A DNA stretch of 64,000 nucleotides. Source: Pelobates cultripes. Its lineage: Eukaryota; Chordata; Amphibia; Anura; Pelobatidae. The DNA is taken from assembly GCA_933207985.1 (NCBI GenBank), contig OW240913.1, positions 100,488,496 through 100,552,495 on the forward strand. Direction: 5' to 3'. The translations under genes were made by a program, and so were the position numbers. This document shows positions 46,986 to 57,650 of this stretch, piece after piece. Under the pieces are notes generated by a model that made no database searches, was not told where the DNA came from, and worked only from the letters and a program-made list of their open reading frames with translations. Position 1 is the stretch's first letter, and every line of letters begins with the position of its first letter.

Positions 46986-47599
46986 TACAGTACCAGCAGT
47001 GCACTTGCCCCCCACACTCAGTGAGGGCTCTGCACATGTGCGGCCCTGTGGGAGAATCCAGCTGACATGCCCACCTGTGGGGGGAAAGGGGGGCTTAGTG
47101 TCATTGGTAATGATACTCATGCCCCCTCTCTGGCCCTGTCCTCCTTAAATTGGGCTGAAGTTTTCTTCCAGTACGGCTCTCTGCCAGTCCAAAATATTTT
47201 TCTACTATGGAGACTGCTTGATAACCTTCACAAGCCAGTGAGACAGATTATTAGTTAGTCCTACCGCTCGATTCAACCTTTAATCCTTCAGACGTTTCTG
47301 CTAAACTTTGTGAACATACAGCTTTTGTATTTACTGTGAATGTAGAATACTCTACATTGCTAAGCTCTGCCCTAATGTCTTTTATAGGTTAAGGTAATAT
47401 TTATTTGAGAATTCTGGTAAGTTTTGGCAGTTCTGGCAAGTAAAAGATTTGACCTTTTAAGCAAGACATTTTGATCACATACTGTACCTGTGCCTAATTC
47501 CAATAGGGCCTACATAATAGTTGGTGGGACCATTGCTGGTTTTATACCCACTAAAAATAAAGTATGAAGCTTTTCGGCGTTCAGTGCAGCACTAACCCA
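46986..47599. other. Unassigned DNA
   Basis: GC-richer to about 47130, then ordinary. No gene signal. Confidence 0.4.
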
Positions 47600-47751
47600 G
47601 GACGCACCTCAAGTTACTTGGCAGTAATGTAAACACTGCCTTTTCTTTCAAAAGGAAGTGTTTACATTAAAAGGCCTACAGGGACAGGCAGAAGACACCA
47701 GAAAAAATACACTAAGCTGCAGTTGTTCTGATGACTGTAGTGACCCTTTAA
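47600..47751 (+). mobile_element. T2-type MITE, right end
   Basis: GTAAACACTGCC..GGAAGTGTTTACAT hairpin, then CTAAGCTGCAGTTGTTCTGATGACTGTAGTGACCCTTTAA (two adjoining strings), ending at TTAA 47748-47751. Matches the right end of the element at 53915-54509. The left end is lost. Confidence 0.8.
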
Positions 47752-47994
47752 GCTTAAAATATTACTCTAGGTTAGTGAGTTAGTTGGTTTAATGCACATG
47801 CACTGCATCGTAATACGCCATGATATAATTGCTGACGTGTTTTGCCCTGCCTATGTTGCTTTGTCAAAACTTGCATAATTAGCACCTCCTTCTCAGTTTG
47901 TATATACTAATCAAGTCCTCTGATCCCCAATTAGTCCATAACTACTTGATCAAACAATGTTAAAACCAGAATGTCCACAACAGGTCCATAAGAG

Positions 47995-48729
47995 CAGGGC
48001 CGGCCTTAGGCCTTTAGGCACCCTGTGCAAAAAATCTTCACAGCGCCCCCCACCCCCTCGTCATCCATGTATGATGTAATGATTGTGTTGTTTATGTATG
48101 TTATAGATGTGATGACTGTGTGTGATATGTATGCTATGTGTTGGCTGTGTGTGATATTTGTAATGGGTGTATTAACAGTGTGTGATATGCGTGTATTGGT
48201 TGTATGTGATATTTGTGCTGGGTTTATTGGCTGTGTGTGATGGTTATTTAATTCAGATAAAAACATGCATTTAGACCTGTGTGTGAATGCAGGTGTATAT
48301 TTTTGCAGAGTTATGTAAAACACACAGGTACAGGCAGTAACACACATACACAGTTACAGGTAGATAAACACACACACAAACACACACAGGCAGACAGCCA
48401 CACACACACAGCCACACATACAGTTTTACACACACACACACAGCCACACATACAGTCTTACACATACATACTTACATGTAGACAGTCACACACACACAGG
48501 TAGACAGCCACACACACACACACACACAGGGAGAAAGCCCCACACACAGCCACACACATACACGCAGGCAGACAGCCACACGCACACACACAGAGGCAGG
48601 CGACCATCCACACACACAAGAAGACATCCACACACACGGAGGCAGGCAGTCACACACACACACAGGCAGGCAGTCACACACACACACAGGCAGACAGCCA
48701 CACAAACACACACAGGCAGACAGTCACGT

Positions 48730-48764
<35 letters not shown>

Positions 48765-49348
48765 GTCACACACACACAAACACAGGCAGTCATAAACCCA
48801 GACACACACAGTCATACACACACACAGGCAGACAGTCACACACACAGGCAGACAGTCATACACACACACAGGCCGGCAGTCATATACACCCACACAGACA
48901 CACACACAGGCAGACAGTCATACACACACATACAGGCAGACAGTCATACACACACACATACACACACACACACAGACACACAGACAGGCAGACAGTCACA
49001 CACACAGACAGTAACACTAACACAGACAATCACACATAGTTACCTCTGTTCATTGTGGAGGCAGACAGGCAGTGCAGCTTCTGGAGACTGTTTGTTGGGG
49101 GAAGCAGGGACTCCTTCCTGCTTTCCCTGCAGCAGTTATCCGGCACTTTTAGCCCCGCCCCCGCTGCAGGGAAGCCCCGCCCCAGCCGCAGTGGAAGCCC
49201 TGCCCCGCCGCACGGGAAGCTCCACCTCACTGCAATTTTTTTTTAAATTCCAGCCGGCCATGTGTGATCTGTGTCGGCCACTCGGCACCCCCTGCTCCAC
49301 GGCACCCTGTGCGGCCGCACAGCTCGCACACCCCTAAGGCCGGCCCTG
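47995..49348. mobile_element. hAT-type composite element with CAGGGCCGGCCTTAGG ends
   Basis: Starts CAGGGCCGGCCTTAGG and ends CCTAAGGCCGGCCCTG, perfect 16-bp terminal inverted repeats. Flanked by a perfect 8-bp duplication CATAAGAG (47987-47994 and 49349-49356). Inside are a TG tract, an AC-rich minisatellite, a TTACCTC string at about 49041, and GC-rich DNA. No transposase. Confidence 0.97.
48340..49030. repeat. AC-rich minisatellite, CACACAGGCAGACAGTCA type
   Basis: Repeated CACACACACAGGCAGACAGT units. Cysteine-rich and threonine/histidine-rich open frames on both strands are artefacts. Confidence 0.95.
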
Positions 49349-49356
49349 CATAAGAG

Positions 49357-50144
49357 TGCACAGTGCTGCCTATGAGAACATACTAGTAAGAATAAAAGTT
49401 TTCCCCAAAATTCTTCTTTAGTGCATTTCCCCATTTTAAATATATTTTCAATTATAACAAACACGTATACCTCACAGATATCTATCGCAGATCCAATACT
49501 TCTCTCTTTTGTAAAAGAAAAAACCTGAAAAACAAGAAAGACATATATTAAGGGTTAATAAATTAAACAATGTTCGAAAAACTAATTAAAAACCTCTAAC
49601 AATGGTAGAAAAAAGTTTGGTATTAATTTAATCTACTGAAATATATATATATATTTATATATATATATTATATAAAATAATTATTAGTCCAATGACGTTG
49701 GCTCAGAGTTCGAGAGACATGCATCTATATTTATACATCACTGATTAGAAATCTATACGTAGAACTGTTGCTACCTCTGCATCCAGATTTTTAGCAAATG
49801 ATATGCTATATTTTAATAAAACAAAAAGAACATGGTATGGGGCTAAGATATTGCTTGGGACTCTGTTAAATTATTACCCAGCTATTTCTGGGACATGAGT
49901 ATACAAACTGCATTAACAACATTGATGATGTTTCTTTGATTGCTGTATTCAGTATCTATTTATTCTAAATATGGTTATAATTTTTAAATAATAAATACTT
50001 TTATTATAAATGTATTGATTGGCACAGAGTAAAAATGCCATAATAGCCCTAAGTTACATTTTATGTCTCATATTTTAGTGTATTTCCACCTTGTTATGGC
50101 TTGTTAAGGGAAGACAATTGCATACAATGTTAAATTATTTTTGA
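49357..50144. other. Unassigned AT-rich DNA
   Basis: (TA)n near 49640-49670. No gene. Confidence 0.5.
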
Positions 50145-50392
50145 AATAGGAATACAAACATGTATTCCTGACCCTTTTGTTTTAAAACCACCATCTAGTC
50201 CCCCTGGGCCTCCATAAATATATCAATATCTTACTGTATTCAAGCCTGAAGCTGTAACTCTGCATGCTGTTAGACTCAGAAAAAACAAGCAGTCTGCTGA
50301 CATCTTCAGAAGTGGTGGCCTGATCCAATCACAATGATTCCCCATAGGATTGGCTGAGACTGACAAGGAGGCAGATCAGGGGCAGAGCCATA
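50145..50392 (+). mobile_element. T2-type MITE, internal fragment
   Basis: Closely matches 53930-54190: CATGTATTCCTGACCC, AACCACCATCTAG, GATCCAATCACAATG and GGATTGGCTGAGACTGACAA. Both termini are missing. Confidence 0.8.
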
Positions 50393-50475
50393 TTGCTACA
50401 AGTAGGTCCACTGAAAATCATGTGTATTTATGTAAAGTTTTAATTCATTAAAGGAAAACTGTCATGATATTTACA

Positions 50476-50630
50476 GGATTTTTCACTAAATTGGAAATTT
50501 AAATAAATTTCAAACTTAGGGCCAAAAGTAGCTGAACTGGAAGCATAGCTGACTTGGATAATTTTTCCAATTTGGCTATTTTGTCCTTGAATTTCAAATT
50601 CACTTTGAATTCTCACGTTAGTGAATAACC
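50476..50630. mobile_element. Palindromic frog MITE, copy 4 (best preserved)
   Basis: The centre AGCTGAACTGGAAGCATAGC is flanked by complementary halves AACTTAGGGCCAAAAGTAGC and GCTATTTTGTCCTTG. It ends CTCACGTTAGTGAATAACC. Arms pair over most of the length. Confidence 0.8.
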
Positions 50631-50663
50631 TTATTAATATTATTTTTAGTTATCCCTTATTTT

Positions 50664-50710
50664 CAGGGCCGGCATAAGAGCCCATTGGGCCTAGGGCTGA
50701 AAATATATAA
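50664..50710 (+). mobile_element. hAT-type left end only
   Basis: CAGGGCCGGCATAAGAGCCC resembles the left end of the element at 47995. No right end was found, so the extent is unknown. Confidence 0.5.
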
Positions 50711-51099
50711 TGGGCCTAATTACAGAATCTTATCGACAGAAAACACTAAACCAGTTCTACCTCCCAAGCGTCATGTATCTGGCAGAGGTGGTGCTTGAGG
50801 GAAACTCACAGGATATAGCTATCAGAAAACACAGACCCTATGCTAATCTCTTGCTTTCATCTTTCAAGTAAATCCATACTCCCTAACAGCAGTGTCCGGT
50901 GAAGCAGAATTTCGGTGGATGGGGTAAAATGATAGGCAACTGATGTGGATCACGTAACCAGAGCCGCCCAAAAGGGACAAACATGCCTAAAAAGGGGGCA
51001 TGTCAACACGAAGAATTAGATAGTCGGCCTGGTGTTAATGCACGTCAGGCTGCCTGCCAATCATGCCGGATGACCAACCAAGGGCATACTGTGCAGACA

Positions 51100-52304
51100 A
51101 CACCATGGTCTTTTAGCCCCAGAGAACATGACACACCTATACATGGGTGGTATCACTTTACTTGGGAGATGTTGCTGTTCACATATTGGGGTGTTCTTTG
51201 GCATTATCCCTTAAAGTTCTCAGTATTATTTATTTATTTATTTATTTTTAAAATTCTTTCTTTTTGTTGTGCAGTACATAGTCACAAGCTGACACAGCCA
51301 GAGCACAATCTTTGCATATGACATCAAAACACAGGGTGGTCCCTGTCGTTGGCAACATATATGTGCACATTGTTAACAAAATGACGAACTTGTAGCATGG
51401 TACAATGACAACACAGTTAACACTAAAAGTATAACGTAGTCTGAGTTATCTCTCAGGTCATCTGTATATACAATGGTACCTTTATGAATTCTGTTCTAGA
51501 CCCTATAGGATAGGGTTGTATTAGAGAGGAAGAGAAAAATGTAAGTAAAAAGAAGAGATAGGAAAGAGAAGAAATTAGGAGGGGCAATGGGGTGCGAGGA
51601 AGGGGCCAGGGGCCAAGGCCCCCGTGGGGGGGGAGGGGATGGAGGGGGAATACATGTATTCTTAAATTGCTATGTGTGCCAAAAAAAATCACCAATTTTT
51701 TTTTTATATTTGGCATAGATTGGTGGTAAAATGGTTGTATGAAAAGAGTCAAAATACCCCAAGCTTAATACCTTAGGTTGTCTTCTTTTAAAAAAATATA
51801 TACATGTGAAGGGCTATTCAGGGATTCCTGACAGATATTAGTGTTACAATGTAACTTTTGTTAATTTTGAAAAAAAAAATGGTTTGTAAACAGCAAAGTG
51901 CTACTTGTACTTATTGCTGTCCAAAAAAAAGCTAAGAACATGTTATCATTGGGTATTGCTAAACTCAGGACAAAATGTAGAAACTATTTAGCACGGGTGT
52001 TTTTTGGCGGTTGTAGATGCGTAACAGATTTTGGGAGTGAACGTTAGCAAAAGTGTGTTTTTTAAAAATGTTTCATTATATTTTATAACTTTTTTATAGT
52101 AAATTATATGATTTAATATGATGAAAAATAATGGTATGTTTAGAAAGGCTATTTAATGGCGAGAAAAATGGTATATAATATGTGTGGGTACAGTAAATGA
52201 GTAGGAGGAAAATTGCAGCTAAACACAAACGCCACAGAAATGTAAAAATAGCCCTGGTCCTTAACGGTAAGAAAATTGAAAAACGGTCTGGTCACTAAGG
52301 GGTT
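51100..52304. repeat. Frog dispersed repeat ending CTAAGGGGTTAA, interrupted
   Basis: Left part CATGGGTGGTATCACTTTAC..CCTTAAAGTTCTCAG and right part CTTAAATTGCTATGTGTGCC onward, ending ACTAAGGGGTTAA. An L1-like 3' piece lies between them (51228-51654). Of the same general type as 43680-45253. Confidence 0.6.
51228..51654 (-). mobile_element. Probable L1 3' end, minus strand
   Basis: Read on the minus strand it ends in AGAATTTTAAAAATAAATAAATA, an A-rich tail, and begins with a G/C tract. No coding remains. Assigned by position, tail and resemblance to the L1 at 55100. Confidence 0.5.
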
Positions 52305-53914
52305 AAGCAAGAGTGTGTATATATATATATAAAAAGCCCTGGTTATTTTTTTTAAAAAATATGTATTTTTGAGGTGTGACAGTTGTGTCCTGGGCACTTT
52401 GCAGTAAGCATAGAGAAAGCCTACAGAGAAATGGATAAATTAAGCAATGATTTTATTTCTCCTCCTCATTTGCAATGTGTGCCTTGCCTGAACCTGGAAT
52501 GAACTGGATGGTAATTTTATTTGCTAAATCTTTAATAATTTAAAAGTAAAAGGTTAACACACTTTATTGGCGATGTTTTTTTCAATTGTGTAATTGCAGG
52601 GACAGTTATCATTTAACAATTTTAAAGTTCTTATTAAAATACTGAGATATACCAAACTATCCATGCATTTGCATTTATTTTTGTATATAAAATAAGTAGT
52701 GAATTTTTTAAAGAACTAGCAACTGCTCCACATGTTTTTCACCAGATGATCATCAGAACCCACATTTTCAAATCAAATATTAATAGGGTTATTCACAAAA
52801 GTGAGAAATACAGAGGGCAGGGCGAGCAAGACGTGGGCGAGCATGAGCTCCCCATCTACAACTATAAAGTGAGTAACTACTGAAATTTTGCTGGATTTAG
52901 TTACTATTCTATTATGGAAGGCTTACAAAGAGACTTTGAATGAATAACTGGAATCAACCGTTGGATTTCTCATTGTTCCATTAGATTGTCTCAACTGCAG
53001 CCTATCAACCTACTGGAGGTGGAGGATTCCCCTCTCCTGCATTGCTTCGGTGCTATGACTGGCCTTGTGGGGGTTAGCCCAGTCCCCACTGTAGGGGATT
53101 TCAGTTTCTTTGGATAGAGAGCCGTTGTTTATCCTATAAACACCACTTTTGAGGCTTTTACATAAAACAGTGGCTGCCCAGGCTATACAGAATCTGCCCA
53201 TGCAGCAGTCCTCATGGGAGAACTCATTCACACATGCCTTTGAAGCTCTTTGTGACTCTTTTTAGGCATGGCTGAAGCAGCAGGCACATACGACAATGGC
53301 AACCTCTAAAAGGGCTGCCAGTCTTCATAAGCACACTTTCTATCAACTAGAACAGCTGCCAAGTCTGAGATACCATCTATCTGGGCTGAAAGCTTCTGGA
53401 GAGAGATCTCCTCAACATGGCCCAAGACCCTGGAGGGTCCGACGTACATTGGCGTTTATGCTTGATCTCTGATTCGGGCATAGAATGCAGTCGGATCCAT
53501 GCGATACCAATGTTGGCTCGCACCCAAACCTGAGGCTGGTAGTGCTAAGTGAATGATAATTTGCAAATGTGCATCTTGTTGGATCCTACCCTTGTTAGGA
53601 GGGCCAGTCCATATTTTGGGGCCAAATCCCTCCGTCGCTCTTTTCTTTCAAATGTCCCCTTTTTTTAGGAGCTACATTTTGTTATTGTGTCTGAGTGTTC
53701 TAAATTACATTTTAGTTGCATAAATTATTATTAGCCACACACACACCTCAAATCACCTCATATTTCTCATGTCACCCCATGGCCACACCCTCACTCATAC
53801 CTCTAAAATTAAAGTGTTCCTCTTTGTCCATTTGAAATGTTGGGAGGTATGGAGTAGTGAGACCCAGGGGTTTCTTCACAAATTTGCAAATTCGGGTGAT
53901 TTCATTAAACCTAA
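52305..53914. other. Unassigned DNA with repeat scraps
   Basis: A palindromic-MITE left end lies at 52786-52810 (GGGTTATTCACAAAAGTGAG). CATTTGAAATGTTGGGAGGTAT near 53830-53850 resembles the CCTCCCAACTG scrap near 63187. No coding support. Confidence 0.4.
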
Positions 53915-54509
53915 TTGAAGGAGAACTATAGGGTCAGGAACACAAACATGTATTCCCTATAAAACCACCATCTAGCCACCCTGTCCCCCTCATGCCTCCC
54001 TAAAAATAGTAAAATCTTACTTGTATTCAAGCCTGAAGCTACAGGCTTTGTCCCTGCTTCCTTTTGAACTGCCCACTGCCTGCTGACATGATGTCAGCAG
54101 GAGTGGTGGCCTGATCCAATCACAATGCTTCCCCATAGGATTGGCTGAGACTGACAAGGAGGCAGATCAGGGGCAGAGCCAGCATGATTCAAACACAGCC
54201 CTTGCCAATCAGCATCTCCTCATAGAGATGAATTGAATCAATGAATCTCTATGAGGAAAGTTCAGTGTCTGCATGCGGAGGGTGGAGACACTGAATATTT
54301 GGATGCATTTTAGGAAGCCATGACCCAGGAAGGATCTCTAACAGCCATGTAAGGAGTGGCCAGTGAAGTTATCACCAGGCTGTAATGTAAACACTGGATT
54401 TTTTCTGAAAAGACAGTGTTTACAGCAAAAAGCCTGAAGGTAATGATTCTCCTCACCAGAACAAATTCAATAAGCTGTAGTTGTTCTGGTGACTATAGTG
54501 TCCCTTTAA
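53915..54509 (+). mobile_element. T2-type MITE, complete but diverged
   Basis: The left end is TTGAAGGAGAACTATAGGG (TTAA mutated to TTGA); the right end is CTATAGTGTCCCTTTAA with TTAA at 54506-54509. Shares its interior with 50145-50392 and its right end with 47600-47751. Confidence 0.9.
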
Positions 54510-55084
54510 ACCTAAATAATTCCTCTTTGGTAAACTGTATTTACCATCAACTGTATGGTAAGAGAATTGAGTTAAATGAATAACCGAGTTTCAGGCTCTT
54601 AAAAAACTATCTCCAGTTTAACATCCTGCAGATTACTAATGCAGGCAGTCAGCTTAGATATTCCTTAACAGCCACCACAGACCATCTCTTTCCACAGCAA
54701 GCCTGTCACAACGCCTGCACAGAATAAGAGTGGTTGAGCTTATCTGCCATCTGGTCAAGCAATCACGAGTGTTTAATCTTTTTGAGGTGTCTTATTTTTC
54801 ATCCCCAGAGTAACCTCTCAGTATAATGACACCAATGCTTGGTTACATGTGGCTGATTGATATCTTGGAAATAAATAACTGGAATATATATATATTTTTT
54901 TTTTTTCCAAAATCTGTTTGAGGCAAACCAAATAACATTTTAATGTAACACATTTCACAGGGTAAATTTCTGTTGCTTTACAGGGCTATGTTTTCCATTA
55001 TGGGAATATAGTCCACAATAATTTTTGGAATATTTAGTATTAACTATTTTAACTATTTTAATGTGTGTGCTGTGCAGCAGCAAA
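54510..55084. other. Unassigned DNA
   Basis: (AT)n and poly-T near 54888-54905. Nothing else. Confidence 0.45.
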
Positions 55085-55099
55085 GGTTTATATGTTTTT

Positions 55100-56842
55100 T
55101 GTTTTTTTTAAATTTATAATTTTTGCTGTGCAGGTGGGTACAAGTCAATACAAACGCCACAACAGCGTATAGGTATATATAAACGTAGGTAGATTAAACA
55201 ATGGCACAGGATTGCAGATTTTAGTTTTATAAGCGCATATGTAACTTGTCTGCTATGTCTGATATTTGAGTAGCTCAGATGGGAAGATTAGTGAGACATG
55301 AGACATGGTGTACTAGTGAAATGTTTTAAGTAATGCAAGTTAAGTGGAACAGGCTTGTTACACGTGGAGTCTATCTGAAGTGTCCTAGTAGTATCTTGTA
55401 TAATAGCTTTAATGTGTGTAGGGGTTGGATACATGGGCATGAGTGTTTCAGACATATTCTAACATTTTAAGATTAACAGTAAAAGCTTCATGTCTCTGTT
55501 CTACGCCTCCAACGTTATGCTGCCGTGTGGGTTTAAAAAACAAAACAAAAGAAGCTCATAAAGTAAAATACTGCTTTGGAACTTTTGCTAGTGTCATTGC
55601 TGCCAAGAGAAGGGAGCAGAAAGATGCATCATGGGGACACAGGGGAAAGCATAAGGGAAACCAGTGGGACTCTTCTCCAAATACTGAGGTTAGGAGCTTA
55701 TCTCTGAGCCTCTCTGGGTGTCTGGCGATCACCTCACCCAGTGCCCTTGATGGTCCAGGCACGGGCGTAGTGGTTCCTCCCCGGCCTGTCCTGCCTCTCC
55801 TCCGGCCAGCTGCTATGCGTGTTCTGCAAGCAGAATTAGCCTTCCAGCCACTGTCTCCCGCAACCATCACTCCGGGCTTGAAAGGGGGTTAGTGCCCCGT
55901 GTCCATGGATCCGTCTACTGCCGGTGGCTGGATCCTGTGCCCCCAGGGTCTTCGTGCCTCTGGTGTCCCCTGGGGTGTATGGACGGCAGACTGGTTTGTG
56001 TTCCAGGTGGGCCCCCGGCCCAGAAGAGTGGTGGGAGGCTGGCAAGGCTGTGGGCTTTAGAGCAGTAGTACATGGAGGTGTGAGTATCCTTTGTGCTTGT
56101 GTTCCATCGAATACTAAGGGTGTTCCGCGGGTTTGAGGCTTGGGTTTGAGTGGTTTGAGTGGCTGTGCTGTGCGAGCTGCTCTCAGCCGGTGTGCTGGGT
56201 ATTTCCCGCCTCGCGGCCATTTTGGGCCCTTCATCCGTGCCGGGATTGCAGGCGTCCATCGTTTGTTTATTCGCTTGTTTAATGGCGCCGGTGGAGGTGA
56301 GTGCTTGTTTGAATGTTGTTGGGCATGGAGCTGCAGCCTTCCAGTCTACGCCAGAATGTTGTGAAGGCTCTGTCCAGTCTGGCCTCTGTCTCCCCATATT
56401 GCTGCAGTGTCTGGGTTCTTTGTGGCGTCCGCCATATTGGCTGGGTCGGTAGAGGTGCTCATAGATATAATCCCTCTGTTCCTCCTTTGATGTGGGTCAG
56501 AGTTGTCCCCCAGGGTAAGACCGAGATTACCCCCGCCGGTCCGGTGGGGGGGGCTGCAGGGTACCTGCTCTACGTGACGAGCCCCTGTGCCTCTCGGAGC
56601 TGGGAGGTCGGCCGTCTCTCCCGCCCGGTGGTAAGCGGGCCACATGGCTCTAAGTGTGCCGCTCGTTGGCTTCGGTGCAGCTTCTGTCCTCGGTAGTATC
56701 TTGTTGCTCCGTGCTAAGGTAGGTGAGGCTTTAGCTGGGTTTTGTCTCGGGTTAATATGAGCTGAAAGTCGTTTTTTTGCCGATAATAGTGAGAAGCCCA
56801 TGCAAGATGCGTCTTTGCTGTTTGGCGGTCAGGCCACACCCC
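55100..56842 (-). mobile_element. L1-like element, internally deleted, with target duplication
   Basis: Flanked by the 15-bp direct repeat GGTTTATATGTTTTT (55085-55099 and 56843-56857). On the minus strand it starts GGGGTGTGGCCTGACCGCC, is GC- and CpG-rich for about 1 kb as a 5' untranslated region would be, and ends in an A-rich tail next to 55100. No endonuclease or reverse transcriptase is recognisable in 1.7 kb. Minus-strand open frames of 132-160 codons at 55836-56801 have no L1 ORF1 features that I can see. I infer a non-autonomous copy with both ends present. Confidence 0.7.
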
Positions 56843-57016
56843 GGTTTATATGTTTTTATGAGTTTTTCTATTCCCTTTTGGCCCAGAGTCTTTTGAACTA
56901 CTGTTGAATCATAGTTGGTCACCTAGGTTCTATAAGTTTTAGTCCACATCAGTAAAACCATTTGTGTGTGTTTGTTTTATTTAGATATTAGCAGTATGTG
57001 ATAGTGAATTTTAAAT

Positions 57017-57462
57017 TTAAAGGGACACTCTCCTGCTCAAATAGAAACATTAAATAAATAAAAAACACTATTTATTGATATAACTCCAATGAAAACATGT
57101 ATGGATTTTATTAATGCATGTTTTTTTTTTTGTCTGAAGTCTTTGCAAATCCTCTTGTTCTAACTCAGTCCAGGCTTTTTATTAGCTGTCCAGTCACAGA
57201 CTTCCCAATGCAGCTCAATGGGAAGTCTTTGCAAGGCAGGTGCTCTGAGCAATCGCTGCCTTTTGAGTTTAGCTCCAATGAGCTAACCAAACCAGGAAGT
57301 TACAGGACTGGTTGCTTAAATGACAGCCAGGATGTGTATCAAGTATATGTATCATGTATTTCTATTGAAATCTGCACTTTTTGTAAAAGGATGACACACT
57401 CTTCAAACATAGAACAGTTTCAGCAAGTTAAAGTCCTTTAGGAGTCTGGAGTGTCCCTTTAA
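57017..57462. mobile_element. T2-type MITE, complete
   Basis: Left TTAAAGGGACACTC at 57017; right GAGTGTCCCTTTAA ending 57462. A perfect 14-bp terminal inverted repeat including TTAA. 446 bp, no coding. Confidence 0.95.
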
Positions 57463-57538
57463 CCCCTTAAGGACACACGACATGTGTGACATGCCATGAT
57501 TCCTTTTTATTCCAGAGGTTTGGTCCTTAAGGGGTTAA
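57459..57538. mobile_element. 80-bp MITE with TTAACCCCTTAAGGAC ends
   Basis: Starts TTAACCCCTTAAGGAC and ends GTCCTTAAGGGGTTAA, a perfect 16-bp inverted repeat. Its first TTAA is also the last TTAA of the T2 element at 57017-57462. The ends match the terminus of the larger repeats at 43680 and 51100. Confidence 0.95.
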
Positions 57539-57650
57539 GGCAAAAATGGCTGAACTGGAAGCAAAACTGACTTGTAGAATGATTCCAGATCACCTATTTT
57601 GGCTTTACATCTGAAATGCTCTTCGAATTCCCACTTTAGTTAAAGTGTGT
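57539..57650. mobile_element. Palindromic frog MITE, copy 5
   Basis: GGCTGAACTGGAAGCAAAACTGAC, then ATTCCAGATCACCTATTTTGGC and GAATTCCCACTTTAG. It directly follows the 80-bp MITE; outer ends are lost. Confidence 0.7.

Noticed and set aside
48271..49039. Cysteine-rich and His/Thr-rich open frames
   Set aside because: They translate the AC-rich minisatellite inside the hAT-type element; no domain or conservation signal.
55640..56700. CpG-rich region as a host promoter island
   Set aside because: It lies wholly inside the L1-like unit bounded by its own target duplication, so it is best read as the element's 5' region.
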